NCBI GenBank assembly: GCA_013911545.1
Contig: JACETA010000034.1
Location: forward strand, 1-8,020
Direction: 5' to 3'
Origin: Chloroflexota bacterium
Lineage (GTDB): Bacteria > Chloroflexota > Dehalococcoidia > Lucifugimonadales > Lucifugimonadaceae
Length of the DNA stretch: 8,020 bases
Shown: one piece after another, positions 1 to 6,548 of the stretch
Numbering within the stretch: position 1 is the stretch's first letter
Layout: each line of letters starts with the position of its first letter
Translations under genes and position numbers: made by a program
Notes under the pieces: generated by a model
What the model was told of the DNA's origin: nothing
Databases searched by the model: none
Seen by the model: the letters and a program-made list of their open reading frames with translations, nothing else

Positions 1-114
1 ACGATAAAAATAAATTACTAATTTTTTTCCATCATAATTTTTATTTATTTTTTTAACACCTTTTTGATTATTAAGAGAAAAATTTGGTGCTTTCATTCCA
101 ATTTCTAAATCCAT
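1..114 (-). CDS. Peroxiredoxin, Bcp/AhpC-TSA type (N-terminal fragment, cut by window edge)
   Basis: This is the 5' end of a minus-strand gene whose remainder lies left of the window; about 38 codons are visible. The translation begins MDLEIGMKAPNFSL and ends LVIYFYR. This matches the opening of thioredoxin-dependent thiol peroxidases: a G-x-x-A-P-x-F-x-L strand, then a hydrophobic strand ending Y-F-Y just before the (unseen) T-P-G-C catalytic loop. Members reduce hydrogen peroxide and organic hydroperoxides in the cytoplasm. Two consecutive ATGs (115-117 and 112-114) could start it. The purine-rich AAAGG at 120-124 is 2 nt from the first and 5 nt from the second, so I chose the second. Bcp proteins usually have Pro right after Y-F-Y; here the last visible codon is Arg. 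The catalytic cysteine is not visible, so the subfamily assignment is tentative. Confidence 0.7.
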   Translation of the reverse strand, partial: MDLEIGMKAPNFSLNNQKGVKKINKNYDGKKLVIYFYR

Positions 115-153
115 CATTTCCTTTCATACTATTTTTAATTTAAAATAAGCGTT

Positions 154-1440
154 ATGAGTAAAAAACCAAATATTATACTTATACTATCAGACGATTTAGG
201 TTATGAAACTCTTGGTTGTTATGGTGGGACATCATATAAAACCCCAATATTAGATGACTTAGCAAATTCTGGGGCATTATTTAACAATGCTCATGTACAG
301 CCACTTTGTACTCCGACAAGAGTTCAGCTTATGTCAGGAAAATATAATTTTAGAAATTATATTGGCTTTGGCTTAATGAACCCTGATGAGAGAACATTTG
401 GTCATATCTACTCAGATAATGGATATAAAACATGTATAGCTGGTAAATGGCAACTATACTCGTACAACCCCCCAGATGAAAAACCTGAAGACAGGAATAA
501 AGGTCAAAAAATTGAGGATGCCGGTTTTGACGAATACTGTGTATGGCATGCTCATCAAACTGAGGAAAAGGGATCAAGATACAAAGATCCCATAATTTAC
601 CAAAATGGTAAATATTTGAATGATACTAAAGATAAATATGGAGATGATATATTTGCTGAATACATAACAAGTTTTATAGAAAAGAATCAAAATGACCCTT
701 TCTTCGTTTATTTTCCAATGACACTTACTCATGACCCTAAAGAACCTACTCCAGATAGTGAAGAATATAAATTTTTTGAACCGCCATCTAATAAAACTCT
801 GGGTGGAAAAACTTTTGATGAACTTGAAAATTGGGATGATGACCCCAAGTTTTATAAAGATATGGTTGAATATCATGACAAAGTCATTGGGAAAATAACT
901 TCGAAATTAGATGAATTACAATTAAGAGAAGACACCATAATTATTTATGCTGGTGACAATGGAACTACAAGAGGAATTGTTTCTAAAATGGGTAATAAGG
1001 AAATAATAGGCGGAAAAGGACTAACGAGTGATACAGGCACTCATGTGCCATTAATATGTAATTGGCCCGAAACTATCCCAGCAAACACAAAAATAGATGA
1101 CTTGATTGATGCTTCTGACTTCCTCCCAACAATGCTTGACATTAGTGACATTAATAACGAAGACTCTATGGATGGGAGGTCTTTTTATCCACAAATTATT
1201 GGAGATATAGGAAATCCACGAGATTGGATTTACTTTTATTTTGACCCTAATAGCCCAAGATTAAATAGGCCTGTAATGGAATTTGTTCGTGAAAAGAAAT
1301 GGAAGCTTTACTCCGACAACAGAATGTTTAATGTTTTAGACGACCCTGATGAAAAAAATGAAATACCTTATAACCAGGACCATGAAACAAAAGAAATTTT
1401 TAATAAATTGAAAAAAATTTTAAAAACAATAAAAAATTAA
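154..1440 (+). CDS. Sulfatase (formylglycine-dependent arylsulfatase-like), no signal peptide
   Basis: Type I sulfatase of the alkaline-phosphatase superfamily, 428 aa, predicted to hydrolyse a sulfate ester; the substrate cannot be told from sequence. The protein starts KKPNIILILSDDLGY, giving metal-ligand aspartates D13 and D14. The maturation motif C52-T-P-T-R56 (PLCTPTRVQLMSG) carries the cysteine that an FGE or anaerobic maturase would convert to formylglycine. Other expected active-site positions are K98 (AGKWQL), H193 (LTHDP), D268-N269 (GDNG) and K288 (GGKG), followed by GTHVPLI. GKWQ and GTHVP replace the commoner GKWHLG and EGGxRVP. I recall the same variants in a group of marine, often planctomycetal, sulfatases, but this is from memory. 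No N-terminal hydrophobic export signal is seen, although most polysaccharide sulfatases are exported. No sulfatase-maturing enzyme is in the window. The ATG at 154 has no clear Shine-Dalgarno. The stop abuts the stop of the convergent RDD gene. Confidence 0.93.
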   Translation: MSKKPNIILILSDDLGYETLGCYGGTSYKTPILDDLANSGALFNNAHVQPLCTPTRVQLMSGKYNFRNYIGFGLMNPDERTFGHIYSDNGYKTCIAGKWQLYSYNPPDEKPEDRNKGQKIEDAGFDEYCVWHAHQTEEKGSRYKDPIIYQNGKYLNDTKDKYGDDIFAEYITSFIEKNQNDPFFVYFPMTLTHDPKEPTPDSEEYKFFEPPSNKTLGGKTFDELENWDDDPKFYKDMVEYHDKVIGKITSKLDELQLREDTIIIYAGDNGTTRGIVSKMGNKEIIGGKGLTSDTGTHVPLICNWPETIPANTKIDDLIDASDFLPTMLDISDINNEDSMDGRSFYPQIIGDIGNPRDWIYFYFDPNSPRLNRPVMEFVREKKWKLYSDNRMFNVLDDPDEKNEIPYNQDHETKEIFNKLKKILKTIKN

Positions 1441-1462
1441 TTAAATTTTTTCTACAATTGTT
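1425..1462. terminator. AT-only hairpin across two convergent stop codons, possible bidirectional terminator
   Basis: An 8-bp perfect stem pairs 1431-1438 (AAAAAATT) with 1444-1451 (AATTTTTT) around a 5-nt loop. A second 6-bp stem, AACAAT (1425-1430) with ATTGTT (1457-1462), lies outside it with a 5-nt one-sided bulge. Both stop codons sit in the centre (TTAATTAA). The structure reads the same from either strand and has a U-run on the right arm in both directions, so it could end both the sulfatase and RDD transcripts. It has almost no G:C pairs, so it would be a weak intrinsic terminator. In such AT-rich DNA a hairpin of this sort may also arise by chance. Confidence 0.3.
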
Positions 1463-1950
1463 CCTGAGATCAAATCATGACCGCACCTTCTGTCAGTTTT
1501 AAAAATTAATAACGTTTGTGCCAATACCATAAATGCAACAAGTGATATCAAATTTTCAGGGCTTGTAAAATTTGATGAAGGATTAAGTATTAAATCTTCA
1601 TCTTGAATTAGAAAGAGACTGATTAAATTAGGGATTTGCCAAATTAATATATACCTTATTAAAAAAACTTTTTGAATTGATGGTATGTTAAGTGTGACTG
1701 CATCAACAATTCTAATTTTCATTAACCTTTTACCTATAGATTGGCCGGTATTGATTAGTAAGTATCCTTGAATTGATACAACAATAAAAAAGGAGAATAA
1801 CGCAAGTAAAAAATTGGAATCGAATGAAAGTATTGAAAAAATTACAGGTATCAAGAAACTAATTGAAAACGAAAATAAAGAGTCAATTACAAATGCATAA
1901 AATCTTTGGGATCTTTCAGCTAAAAGTGTCTCTTTTTTAATATTAGTCAT
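1441..1950 (-). CDS. RDD family integral membrane protein
   Basis: Small inner-membrane protein, 169 aa. Family-defining features are visible: AERSQRFYAFVID near the N terminus gives R16 and D23, the loop motif GQSIGKRLMKIRIVD gives D83, and the C-terminal RRCGHDLISGTIVEK is the usual end block (more often RR-x-GWHD-x-x-AGT). Hydrophobic stretches at roughly residues 17-42, 47-66, 94-115 and 133-150 suggest three to four membrane spans. RDD proteins are poorly understood; some have been linked to ion or proton antiport, but nothing here supports a specific transport role. The ATG at 1950 is the natural start because the R-D motif begins about 13 residues in; no Shine-Dalgarno is evident. It is transcribed alone, divergently from the aldolase gene and convergently with the sulfatase gene. 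Confidence 0.85.
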   Translation of the reverse strand: MTNIKKETLLAERSQRFYAFVIDSLFSFSISFLIPVIFSILSFDSNFLLALFSFFIVVSIQGYLLINTGQSIGKRLMKIRIVDAVTLNIPSIQKVFLIRYILIWQIPNLISLFLIQDEDLILNPSSNFTSPENLISLVAFMVLAQTLLIFKTDRRCGHDLISGTIVEKI

Positions 1951-1994
1951 ATTTATATATTAACGCATTTGTAAGTAAATGTTATATGTTTTGG

Positions 1995-2023
1995 TTGATA
2001 CTATAAAATATATTTAATACTAT
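1995..2023 (+). promoter_or_regulatory. Candidate sigma-70-type promoter for the aldolase gene
   Basis: TTGATA at 1995-2000 and TACTAT at 2018-2023 are separated by 17 bp, an optimal spacing for a housekeeping sigma factor, and point toward the aldolase start at 2090. The -10 element lies in the left arm of the inverted repeat described separately, so a protein bound there would block it. A better -10 hexamer, TATAAT at 2023-2028, has no -35 partner at normal distance. AT-rich spacers give many chance matches, so this is a weak call. Confidence 0.25.
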
Positions 2024-2044
2024 ATAATATTTTATATAGTATTA
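2015..2044. repeat. Perfect 13-bp inverted repeat in the divergent spacer, possible operator
   Basis: Bases 2015-2027 (TAATACTATATAA) and 2032-2044 (TTATATAGTATTA) are exact reverse complements around a 4-nt TATT centre. The core octamer ATACTATA occurs in direct orientation at 1998-2005 and 2017-2024 and inverted (TATAGTAT) at 2035-2042, giving three copies in 45 bp. The position between two divergent genes, about 45 bp before the aldolase start, fits a dimeric repressor operator. A cruciform or hairpin element is the alternative. It does not look like an intrinsic terminator because neither neighbouring gene ends here. Confidence 0.5.
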
Positions 2045-2089
2045 TAAATTATTATATAAAATTTATTTTTTTTGTATTAATATAACAAT

Positions 2090-2905
2090 ATGAATCCTAT
2101 ACAAATAAAAAGTAAATTAGCTAATGGTGGAAAAGTATATGGCACTATGTTGTGGGCAATTGATTCAGCTAGAATGGCTTCATTTCTGGATAGTGAATAT
2201 TTAGATTATGCAATTATTGAGGCTGAACATGCTCCAAGAACTTTATATCAAATAAATGCAATGACTACAGCATTGCGCAATAAAAATATTACTTCTATTG
2301 TAAGGATTACTTCTCCTAATTCTGAAATAGCTGGTGCAACAATTGATGCTGGCGCTGATGGAATATTAGTTCCATATTGCGAAGATATAGAAGAATTAAA
2401 ATTATCTTTTGGTAGAACATATTTTAATCCTTTAAAAGGTGAATATCTTAAAAAGGTGCTTGATAAGGGTGAATTTCCAAGCAAAAAATCTGAAGATTAT
2501 TTACGAGAAAAAAGTAAATCAAGGTTGTTTATATTAGGAATAGAAAGTGTGCCAGCAGTAAATAATTTAGAAAAAATGATAAATTCTGTTGAAAAAATTG
2601 ATGGAATATTTGTTGGTCCAAATGATTTAACAACTTCAATGGGGATTCCTGATGAAAGATCTACTAAGGAATACGAAGATATTTTAAAAGAAATAATAGC
2701 AACTTCTGAAAAACACAATATACCTGTAATGATTCATCATGCTAATTTAAAAGAATCAAACTTTTCTATTAATTTAGGTTCAAGATTTGTTTTGCATGGA
2801 AGCGATGTATCTTTATTAAATCAGAAAATTAATGAAGATTTTAAAAAGTTAAAAGCAGAAAAACTTGAGCATCATGAAGGTTCTGGAACAGATAAACCTT
2901 ATTAA
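2090..2905 (+). CDS. HpcH/HpaI family aldolase (2-keto-3-deoxy-sugar-acid/pyruvate aldolase type)
   Basis: Divalent-metal pyruvate aldolase-like TIM barrel, 271 aa, probably cytoplasmic; the family cleaves or forms 2-oxo-acid aldols releasing pyruvate. Visible motifs in order: GTMLW (18-22), IIEAEHAPR with E44 and H47 at the usual catalytic D-x-x-H/E-x-x-H position, VRI with pyruvate-binding R72, AGADGILVPYC (87-97), metal ligand E152 in LGIESVPAVNNL, and GPNDLTTSMG with metal ligand D179. E44 replaces the aspartate usual in HpcH. The segment after the GILVP strand, ending in a KG-containing loop at about 112-145, is longer and more charged than in short HpcH enzymes, and the C-terminal tail is polar. 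The substrate is unknown; other family members act on malyl-CoA or citrate-like esters, so family-level naming is safest. No Shine-Dalgarno precedes the ATG. The last 4 bp overlap the convergent sufU stop. Confidence 0.88.
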   Translation: MNPIQIKSKLANGGKVYGTMLWAIDSARMASFLDSEYLDYAIIEAEHAPRTLYQINAMTTALRNKNITSIVRITSPNSEIAGATIDAGADGILVPYCEDIEELKLSFGRTYFNPLKGEYLKKVLDKGEFPSKKSEDYLREKSKSRLFILGIESVPAVNNLEKMINSVEKIDGIFVGPNDLTTSMGIPDERSTKEYEDILKEIIATSEKHNIPVMIHHANLKESNFSINLGSRFVLHGSDVSLLNQKINEDFKKLKAEKLEHHEGSGTDKPY

Positions 2906-3342
2906 TACTTACTTAAAATGTCCGTTAATGCCGACCATGATAGAAGGGCGCATTTTATTCTAACGGGGAATTTCTTTACACCCTCAATAGCTGAGGAATC
3001 AGAAAGGCTATCTAATTCCTCATCATTTAAATTTTCGTCTTTTAATAAAGACCGCATAGATTCATTATCTTTTCTAGCTTCAATTACAGTTTTTCCAATA
3101 ATTGTTTCACCAAGCAGTGAGCCAGACGACTGACTAATTGCACAGCCTCTTCCACTAACACTTATACTTTCTATAACATTATTTTTAATGTCCAATTGAA
3201 GCTCTATTTCATCACCACAGAATGGGTTATGAGATTTAACTTCATCAGTAAATTTAGATAACTTAGATTTGTTTCTTGGGTTTTTATAATGATCAATTAT
3301 TAATTCTTGATACATTTCATCAAAATCAGTTAGCTCTCTCAT
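2902..3342 (-). CDS. sufU: SufU, zinc-dependent sulfur-transfer protein of the SUF Fe-S system
   Basis: NifU/IscU-fold protein, 146 aa, the normal SufU length. It starts ELTDFDEMYQELIIDHYKNP, the classic YQE-IxDHYKNPRN helix. The conserved zinc ligands are C42 and D44 (NPFCGD), C67 (GRGCAIS) and C131 (RIKCALLSW), the pattern of Bacillus SufU, where zinc exchange lets the cysteine accept a persulfide from SufS. The insert between the second and third cysteine blocks (about 85-125) is characteristic of SufU rather than IscU. It is the last gene of the operon, and its ATG overlaps the sufS TGA as ATGA. A good Shine-Dalgarno, GAGGA at 3352-3356, sits 9 nt upstream inside sufS. It takes the role SufE plays in E. 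coli. A scaffold-type IscU function is less likely given these motifs. Confidence 0.95.
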   Translation of the reverse strand: MRELTDFDEMYQELIIDHYKNPRNKSKLSKFTDEVKSHNPFCGDEIELQLDIKNNVIESISVSGRGCAISQSSGSLLGETIIGKTVIEARKDNESMRSLLKDENLNDEELDSLSDSSAIEGVKKFPVRIKCALLSWSALTDILSKY

Positions 3343-4562
3343 TTAAAATAATCCTCAACTAATTTCAAGCCTTCAACTAATTTATCAACTTCACTTTTAT
3401 TGTTATATAAATAGAAGCTTGCTCTTGAAGCAGCTACAACTCCATAGCTTCTTACCAAAGGCATTGCGCAATGATGTCCTGTTCTAATAGCTATTCCATA
3501 TCCATCCAATAAGCTACCTATATCATGAGGATGAATAGTTTCATGAACAAATGAAACTACTCCCCCTCTAAGCTCTTTAGATTTATTACCTAATATTTTA
3601 AATTTATCCAATTTAGAAATTTGATTTACAGTATATTCCCCTAATTCCATTTCATGATTCCAAATATTTTCCATTCCAACTTTTACCAGATATTCGCAAG
3701 CTACACCTAGAGCGATTGAATCAGCAATATTGGGGGTTCCTGCTTCAAATTTATATGGCAATTCATTCCATTTTGATTCTTCATAAGTTACTTCACTTAT
3801 CATATCTCCGCCATATAAAAATGGGATCATTTTATCAAGAATTTCTTCTTTGCCATGCAAAACGCCAATACCAGTGGGTCCCAACATTTTATGTCCAGAA
3901 AAACAAAGAAAATCACTATCAATCTTTTGCACATCGACTGGCATATGAGGAACACTCTGACATGCATCAACTACTGTAACTGCATTATACTTTTTTGCTA
4001 AGTCAATTATTTCTTCTAATGGCAATACTGTCCCAAGCACATTTGACATATGAGTTACTGAAACTAACTTAGTTTTTTTTGAAATTTCTGCACCAAACTT
4101 ATCAATGTCTATATCTCCGTTATTATTTAGGGGTAAATATTTCAATATTGCACCCTTTTCTTTACATAACATTTGCCAAGGAACAATATTGGAATGATGC
4201 TCAAATGGAGTAATAAATATTTCATCACCTGAACTAATATTGGCCTTGCCCCAAGAATAAGCAATTAAATTTAGAGACTCAGATGCATTTCTAGTAAAAA
4301 TAATCTCATTAGAACTTTTAGCATTAATAAATTTTTGAATTTTAATCCTAGATTTCTCAAATTCATCAGTTGCTTTAATGCTCAATGCATGGACACCCCT
4401 GTGGACATTTGAATTATATTTTTCATAATAATTTACTAAAGATTCAATTACTTCTTTTGGCTTTTGGGATGTTGCAGCATTATCAAGATAAACGAGATTA
4501 TTGCCGTTTACTTTTTCATTTAAAATTGGAAAGTCTTTACGAATTTTTTCTAAATTTATCAT
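3339..4562 (-). CDS. sufS: SufS, PLP-dependent cysteine desulfurase
   Basis: Class V aminotransferase-fold enzyme, 407 aa, that removes sulfur from L-cysteine to give alanine and an enzyme persulfide. Motifs seen: YLDNAATSQKP at the N terminus, EHHSN with H123 stacking on PLP, D199 and Q202 in VVDACQS, and the Schiff-base lysine K225 in FSGHKMLGPTGIG. Further along come FEAGTPN, the catalytic C365 in RTGHHCAMPL, and R380 for substrate carboxylate. The short catalytic loop after GHHC-x-x-P is that of group II (SufS) enzymes rather than IscS/NifS. It lies between sufD and sufU; its ATG overlaps the sufD TGA and its TGA overlaps the sufU ATG, both as ATGA. No strong Shine-Dalgarno is visible before it, so translational coupling to sufD is likely. 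It is cytoplasmic and passes sulfur to SufU. Confidence 0.97.
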   Translation of the reverse strand: MINLEKIRKDFPILNEKVNGNNLVYLDNAATSQKPKEVIESLVNYYEKYNSNVHRGVHALSIKATDEFEKSRIKIQKFINAKSSNEIIFTRNASESLNLIAYSWGKANISSGDEIFITPFEHHSNIVPWQMLCKEKGAILKYLPLNNNGDIDIDKFGAEISKKTKLVSVTHMSNVLGTVLPLEEIIDLAKKYNAVTVVDACQSVPHMPVDVQKIDSDFLCFSGHKMLGPTGIGVLHGKEEILDKMIPFLYGGDMISEVTYEESKWNELPYKFEAGTPNIADSIALGVACEYLVKVGMENIWNHEMELGEYTVNQISKLDKFKILGNKSKELRGGVVSFVHETIHPHDIGSLLDGYGIAIRTGHHCAMPLVRSYGVVAASRASFYLYNNKSEVDKLVEGLKLVEDYFK

Positions 4563-5809
4563 ATTTCAAATGAAAGATTAGGGAGTATGGCATCAGATTG
4601 ATTTTTAGCAAAAATTTTAATATTCTCATCAGAAATTTCTTCTATTATTTCAGACGCAAAACCGTTAATTAGCATTTGGGTTGCAGTTTTCTTGTCAATC
4701 CCTCTACTCATCATATAATAAAGAGTACTTTCATCAACATGACCGGCAGTGGCTCCATGGGAACATTCAACATCATCTGCATATATTTCAAGGCTAGGTT
4801 TAGTATCAATTTCTGCGCCTTTAGACATAACTAAATTTAAATCTTTTTGTTCTGCATATGTCTTTTGAGCGTCTCTTTTAACATAAATTTTTCCACTAAA
4901 TACTGCCCTAGATTCGTCACTTAAAATACCTTTAAAAAACTGATTACTTTTTGTATGAGGAACATTATGGTCAACAACAACATGTGTGTTAAATTGCGAA
5001 TTATTTGTTGTAAAGTAAAGCCCTTTTAAGTCACATTCACTGTTTTCGCCGTTCATGCTAACTTTAATGTCATTAGAAGCAATCAAAGAAGAGTTAGAAA
5101 AGGATGTAAATTTATAATAACTATTTTCCTGTTGATCTACCCTAGTGAATTTAAAGTTGTTTTCAGTAAAAGATGATTGAAAAACAAGATTATGAAAAAC
5201 CTTTGAATTTTTACTTAGCCTGAGTTCAGTAACAGGAAGTTTAAGTGTTACGGTTTTACTACTAATAAAAATTTCGTTTAATGTTAACTGAACATCAGGA
5301 TCAATGTTTATACAAATTCTTGGACATTCTAAAATATCTTTATCGGAATTACTGTAGTAAACAATGTTTAATTTCTGACTTTTAAAATTAGTATTTATAT
5401 TTATAAATATTGGCTTATAGGACATTGATGCATTTAATGAAATAAATTCATCTTCATTGAGACTTATGACAGGCTCATATGATTTTGATGAAATGTAATC
5501 AATTCCATTAATATCACCTATTTCTGCTATTCCGTTTACTACTTTAATAGTGTTGCTGTCTTGAAGACCAATATCATTTAAATTTGGACCTTTAACAGAA
5601 TTTTTTAAATCAGAGATATAAAGTGTTTTTTCTAAAGACCTTAAATCTATATATTTCCATCTTTCATCACTCTTTTTTTTAACTGGAAATCCATTTTGCG
5701 AAAAAAAATCAAAGTTTTTTTTTCTAAAATCTTCGTTGTCAGATAATTTTAATAGTTCATCAAAATTTTTTTTGTAATGCTCAAGATAATTCATATTCAA
5801 AACTTTCAT
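4559..5809 (-). CDS. sufD: SufD, Fe-S cluster assembly complex subunit
   Basis: SufB/SufD-family beta-helix protein, 416 aa, partner of SufB in the SufBC2D complex that builds clusters. The N-terminal half is divergent (RWKYIDLRSLEK is recognisable). The C-terminal core is typical: HTKSNQFFKGILSDESRAVFSG at about 285-306, QKDLNLVMSKGAEIDTKPSLEI, then C349-S-H351-GATAGHVDE and a helical end. H351 corresponds to the functionally important SufD histidine (H360 in E. coli). Two starts are possible: the ATG at 5809 (29-bp overlap with sufC) or an in-frame ATG at 5794 (14-bp overlap, first residues MNYLEHYKK). Neither has a strong Shine-Dalgarno, so the first five residues are uncertain. Four A/T runs of 8-9 bases lie in the first 45 codons, yet the frame is intact. 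Confidence 0.94.
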   Translation of the reverse strand: MKVLNMNYLEHYKKNFDELLKLSDNEDFRKKNFDFFSQNGFPVKKKSDERWKYIDLRSLEKTLYISDLKNSVKGPNLNDIGLQDSNTIKVVNGIAEIGDINGIDYISSKSYEPVISLNEDEFISLNASMSYKPIFININTNFKSQKLNIVYYSNSDKDILECPRICINIDPDVQLTLNEIFISSKTVTLKLPVTELRLSKNSKVFHNLVFQSSFTENNFKFTRVDQQENSYYKFTSFSNSSLIASNDIKVSMNGENSECDLKGLYFTTNNSQFNTHVVVDHNVPHTKSNQFFKGILSDESRAVFSGKIYVKRDAQKTYAEQKDLNLVMSKGAEIDTKPSLEIYADDVECSHGATAGHVDESTLYYMMSRGIDKKTATQMLINGFASEIIEEISDENIKIFAKNQSDAILPNLSFEI

Positions 5810-6548
5810 ACCCGTGTTCTTCGATTTTTTTGACTAATTCATATCCACCAGATTGAACAATCTTACCTTTAATTAACACATGAACATGATCTGGTTTTAT
5901 ATGATCTAATAATCTTTGGTAATGAGTAACTATCAAAAATGACCTATCTTTATTTCTCATTCTATTTACAACATCTCCAACAGATTTTAGGGCATCAACA
6001 TCTAATCCAGAGTCTGTTTCATCTAATAAAGCTAAATTTGGCTCAAGCATTAACATCTGAAAAACTTCATTTCTTTTCTTTTCTCCACCTGAAAAACCTT
6101 CATTTAATGACCTTTTCATTAAATCTTGATTAATGCCTACAATTTCAAGGTTCTGATCATATTTTTTTGAAAAATCTCTTACGCTCAGCTCTTTGTCGCC
6201 TTCGAACTTTCTTTTTGCGTCTACAGAAGCTTTAATAAATTGCCAAGGCCTCACTCCAGGTATTTCTGAAGGATATTGAAAGGCCATAAAAATACCCTTT
6301 TTAGCTCTTTCATCAACTGGCATTTCTATTAAATCTTCTTGAAGATATTCTATTTTTCCTGAATCAACAGTATAAGAATCTTTGCCAGCAATTACATTAA
6401 CTAATGTACTTTTACCTCCACCATTTGGGCCCATTATTGCGTGGGTTTCACCTGTGCCTATGGTAAGATTTAATCCATCTAAGATTTGTTCTTCAGTTTC
6501 AGTAACTGAAGCTTTAAGATTAGTAATATTTAATAGTGAGTTATCCAA
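5781..6548 (-). CDS. sufC: SufC, ABC-type ATPase of the SUF complex
   Basis: Soluble ABC ATPase that drives conformational change in SufB-SufD. Counting from the upstream in-frame GTG (255 aa from the preferred start, 257 from that GTG), the motifs are: Walker A GPNGGGKST (42-50), Q-loop Q93 in AFQYP, signature FSGGEKKR (154-161), Walker B LALLDE with E179, the SufC-typical DETDSGLDVDAL (178-189), and H-loop H211 in IVTHYQRLL. There is no transmembrane domain, as expected. Start choice: the long reading begins with GTG at 6554, but the only Shine-Dalgarno, GGAGG at 6555-6559, directly touches that GTG. A TTG at 6548 lies 6 nt after it, and starting there gives a normal-length N terminus (DNSLLNITNL). 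It overlaps the end of sufB by 8 bp, so it is probably translationally coupled. Confidence 0.96.
   Translation of the reverse strand: MDNSLLNITNLKASVTETEEQILDGLNLTIGTGETHAIMGPNGGGKSTLVNVIAGKDSYTVDSGKIEYLQEDLIEMPVDERAKKGIFMAFQYPSEIPGVRPWQFIKASVDAKRKFEGDKELSVRDFSKKYDQNLEIVGINQDLMKRSLNEGFSGGEKKRNEVFQMLMLEPNLALLDETDSGLDVDALKSVGDVVNRMRNKDRSFLIVTHYQRLLDHIKPDHVHVLIKGKIVQSGGYELVKKIEEHGYESFEYELS

Noticed and set aside
574..876. Minus-strand 100-codon open frame inside the sulfatase gene
   Set aside because: It is antisense to conserved sulfatase codons, rich in Phe/Ile as expected from the complement of a lysine- and asparagine-rich gene, and resembles no family. The same applies to the frames at 350-577, 2248-2484 and 2497-2718.
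2015..2044. Reading the palindrome as an intrinsic terminator, or as part of a CRISPR array
   Set aside because: Both neighbouring genes are transcribed away from it, the stem is nearly all A:T with no adjacent U-tract for an ending transcript, and there are no regularly spaced repeat-spacer units.
154..2905. Sulfatase, RDD protein and aldolase as one catabolic gene cluster
   Set aside because: The strands alternate (plus, minus, plus), so there is no shared transcript, and nothing links the aldolase to a desulfated product. Proximity alone is not enough.
3716..3979. Plus-strand open frame inside sufS, and similar ones at 2918-3133, 4385-4573, 5939-6133 and 6382-6573
   Set aside because: All lie opposite highly conserved suf coding sequence and have low-complexity translations without recognisable motifs or ribosome sites.
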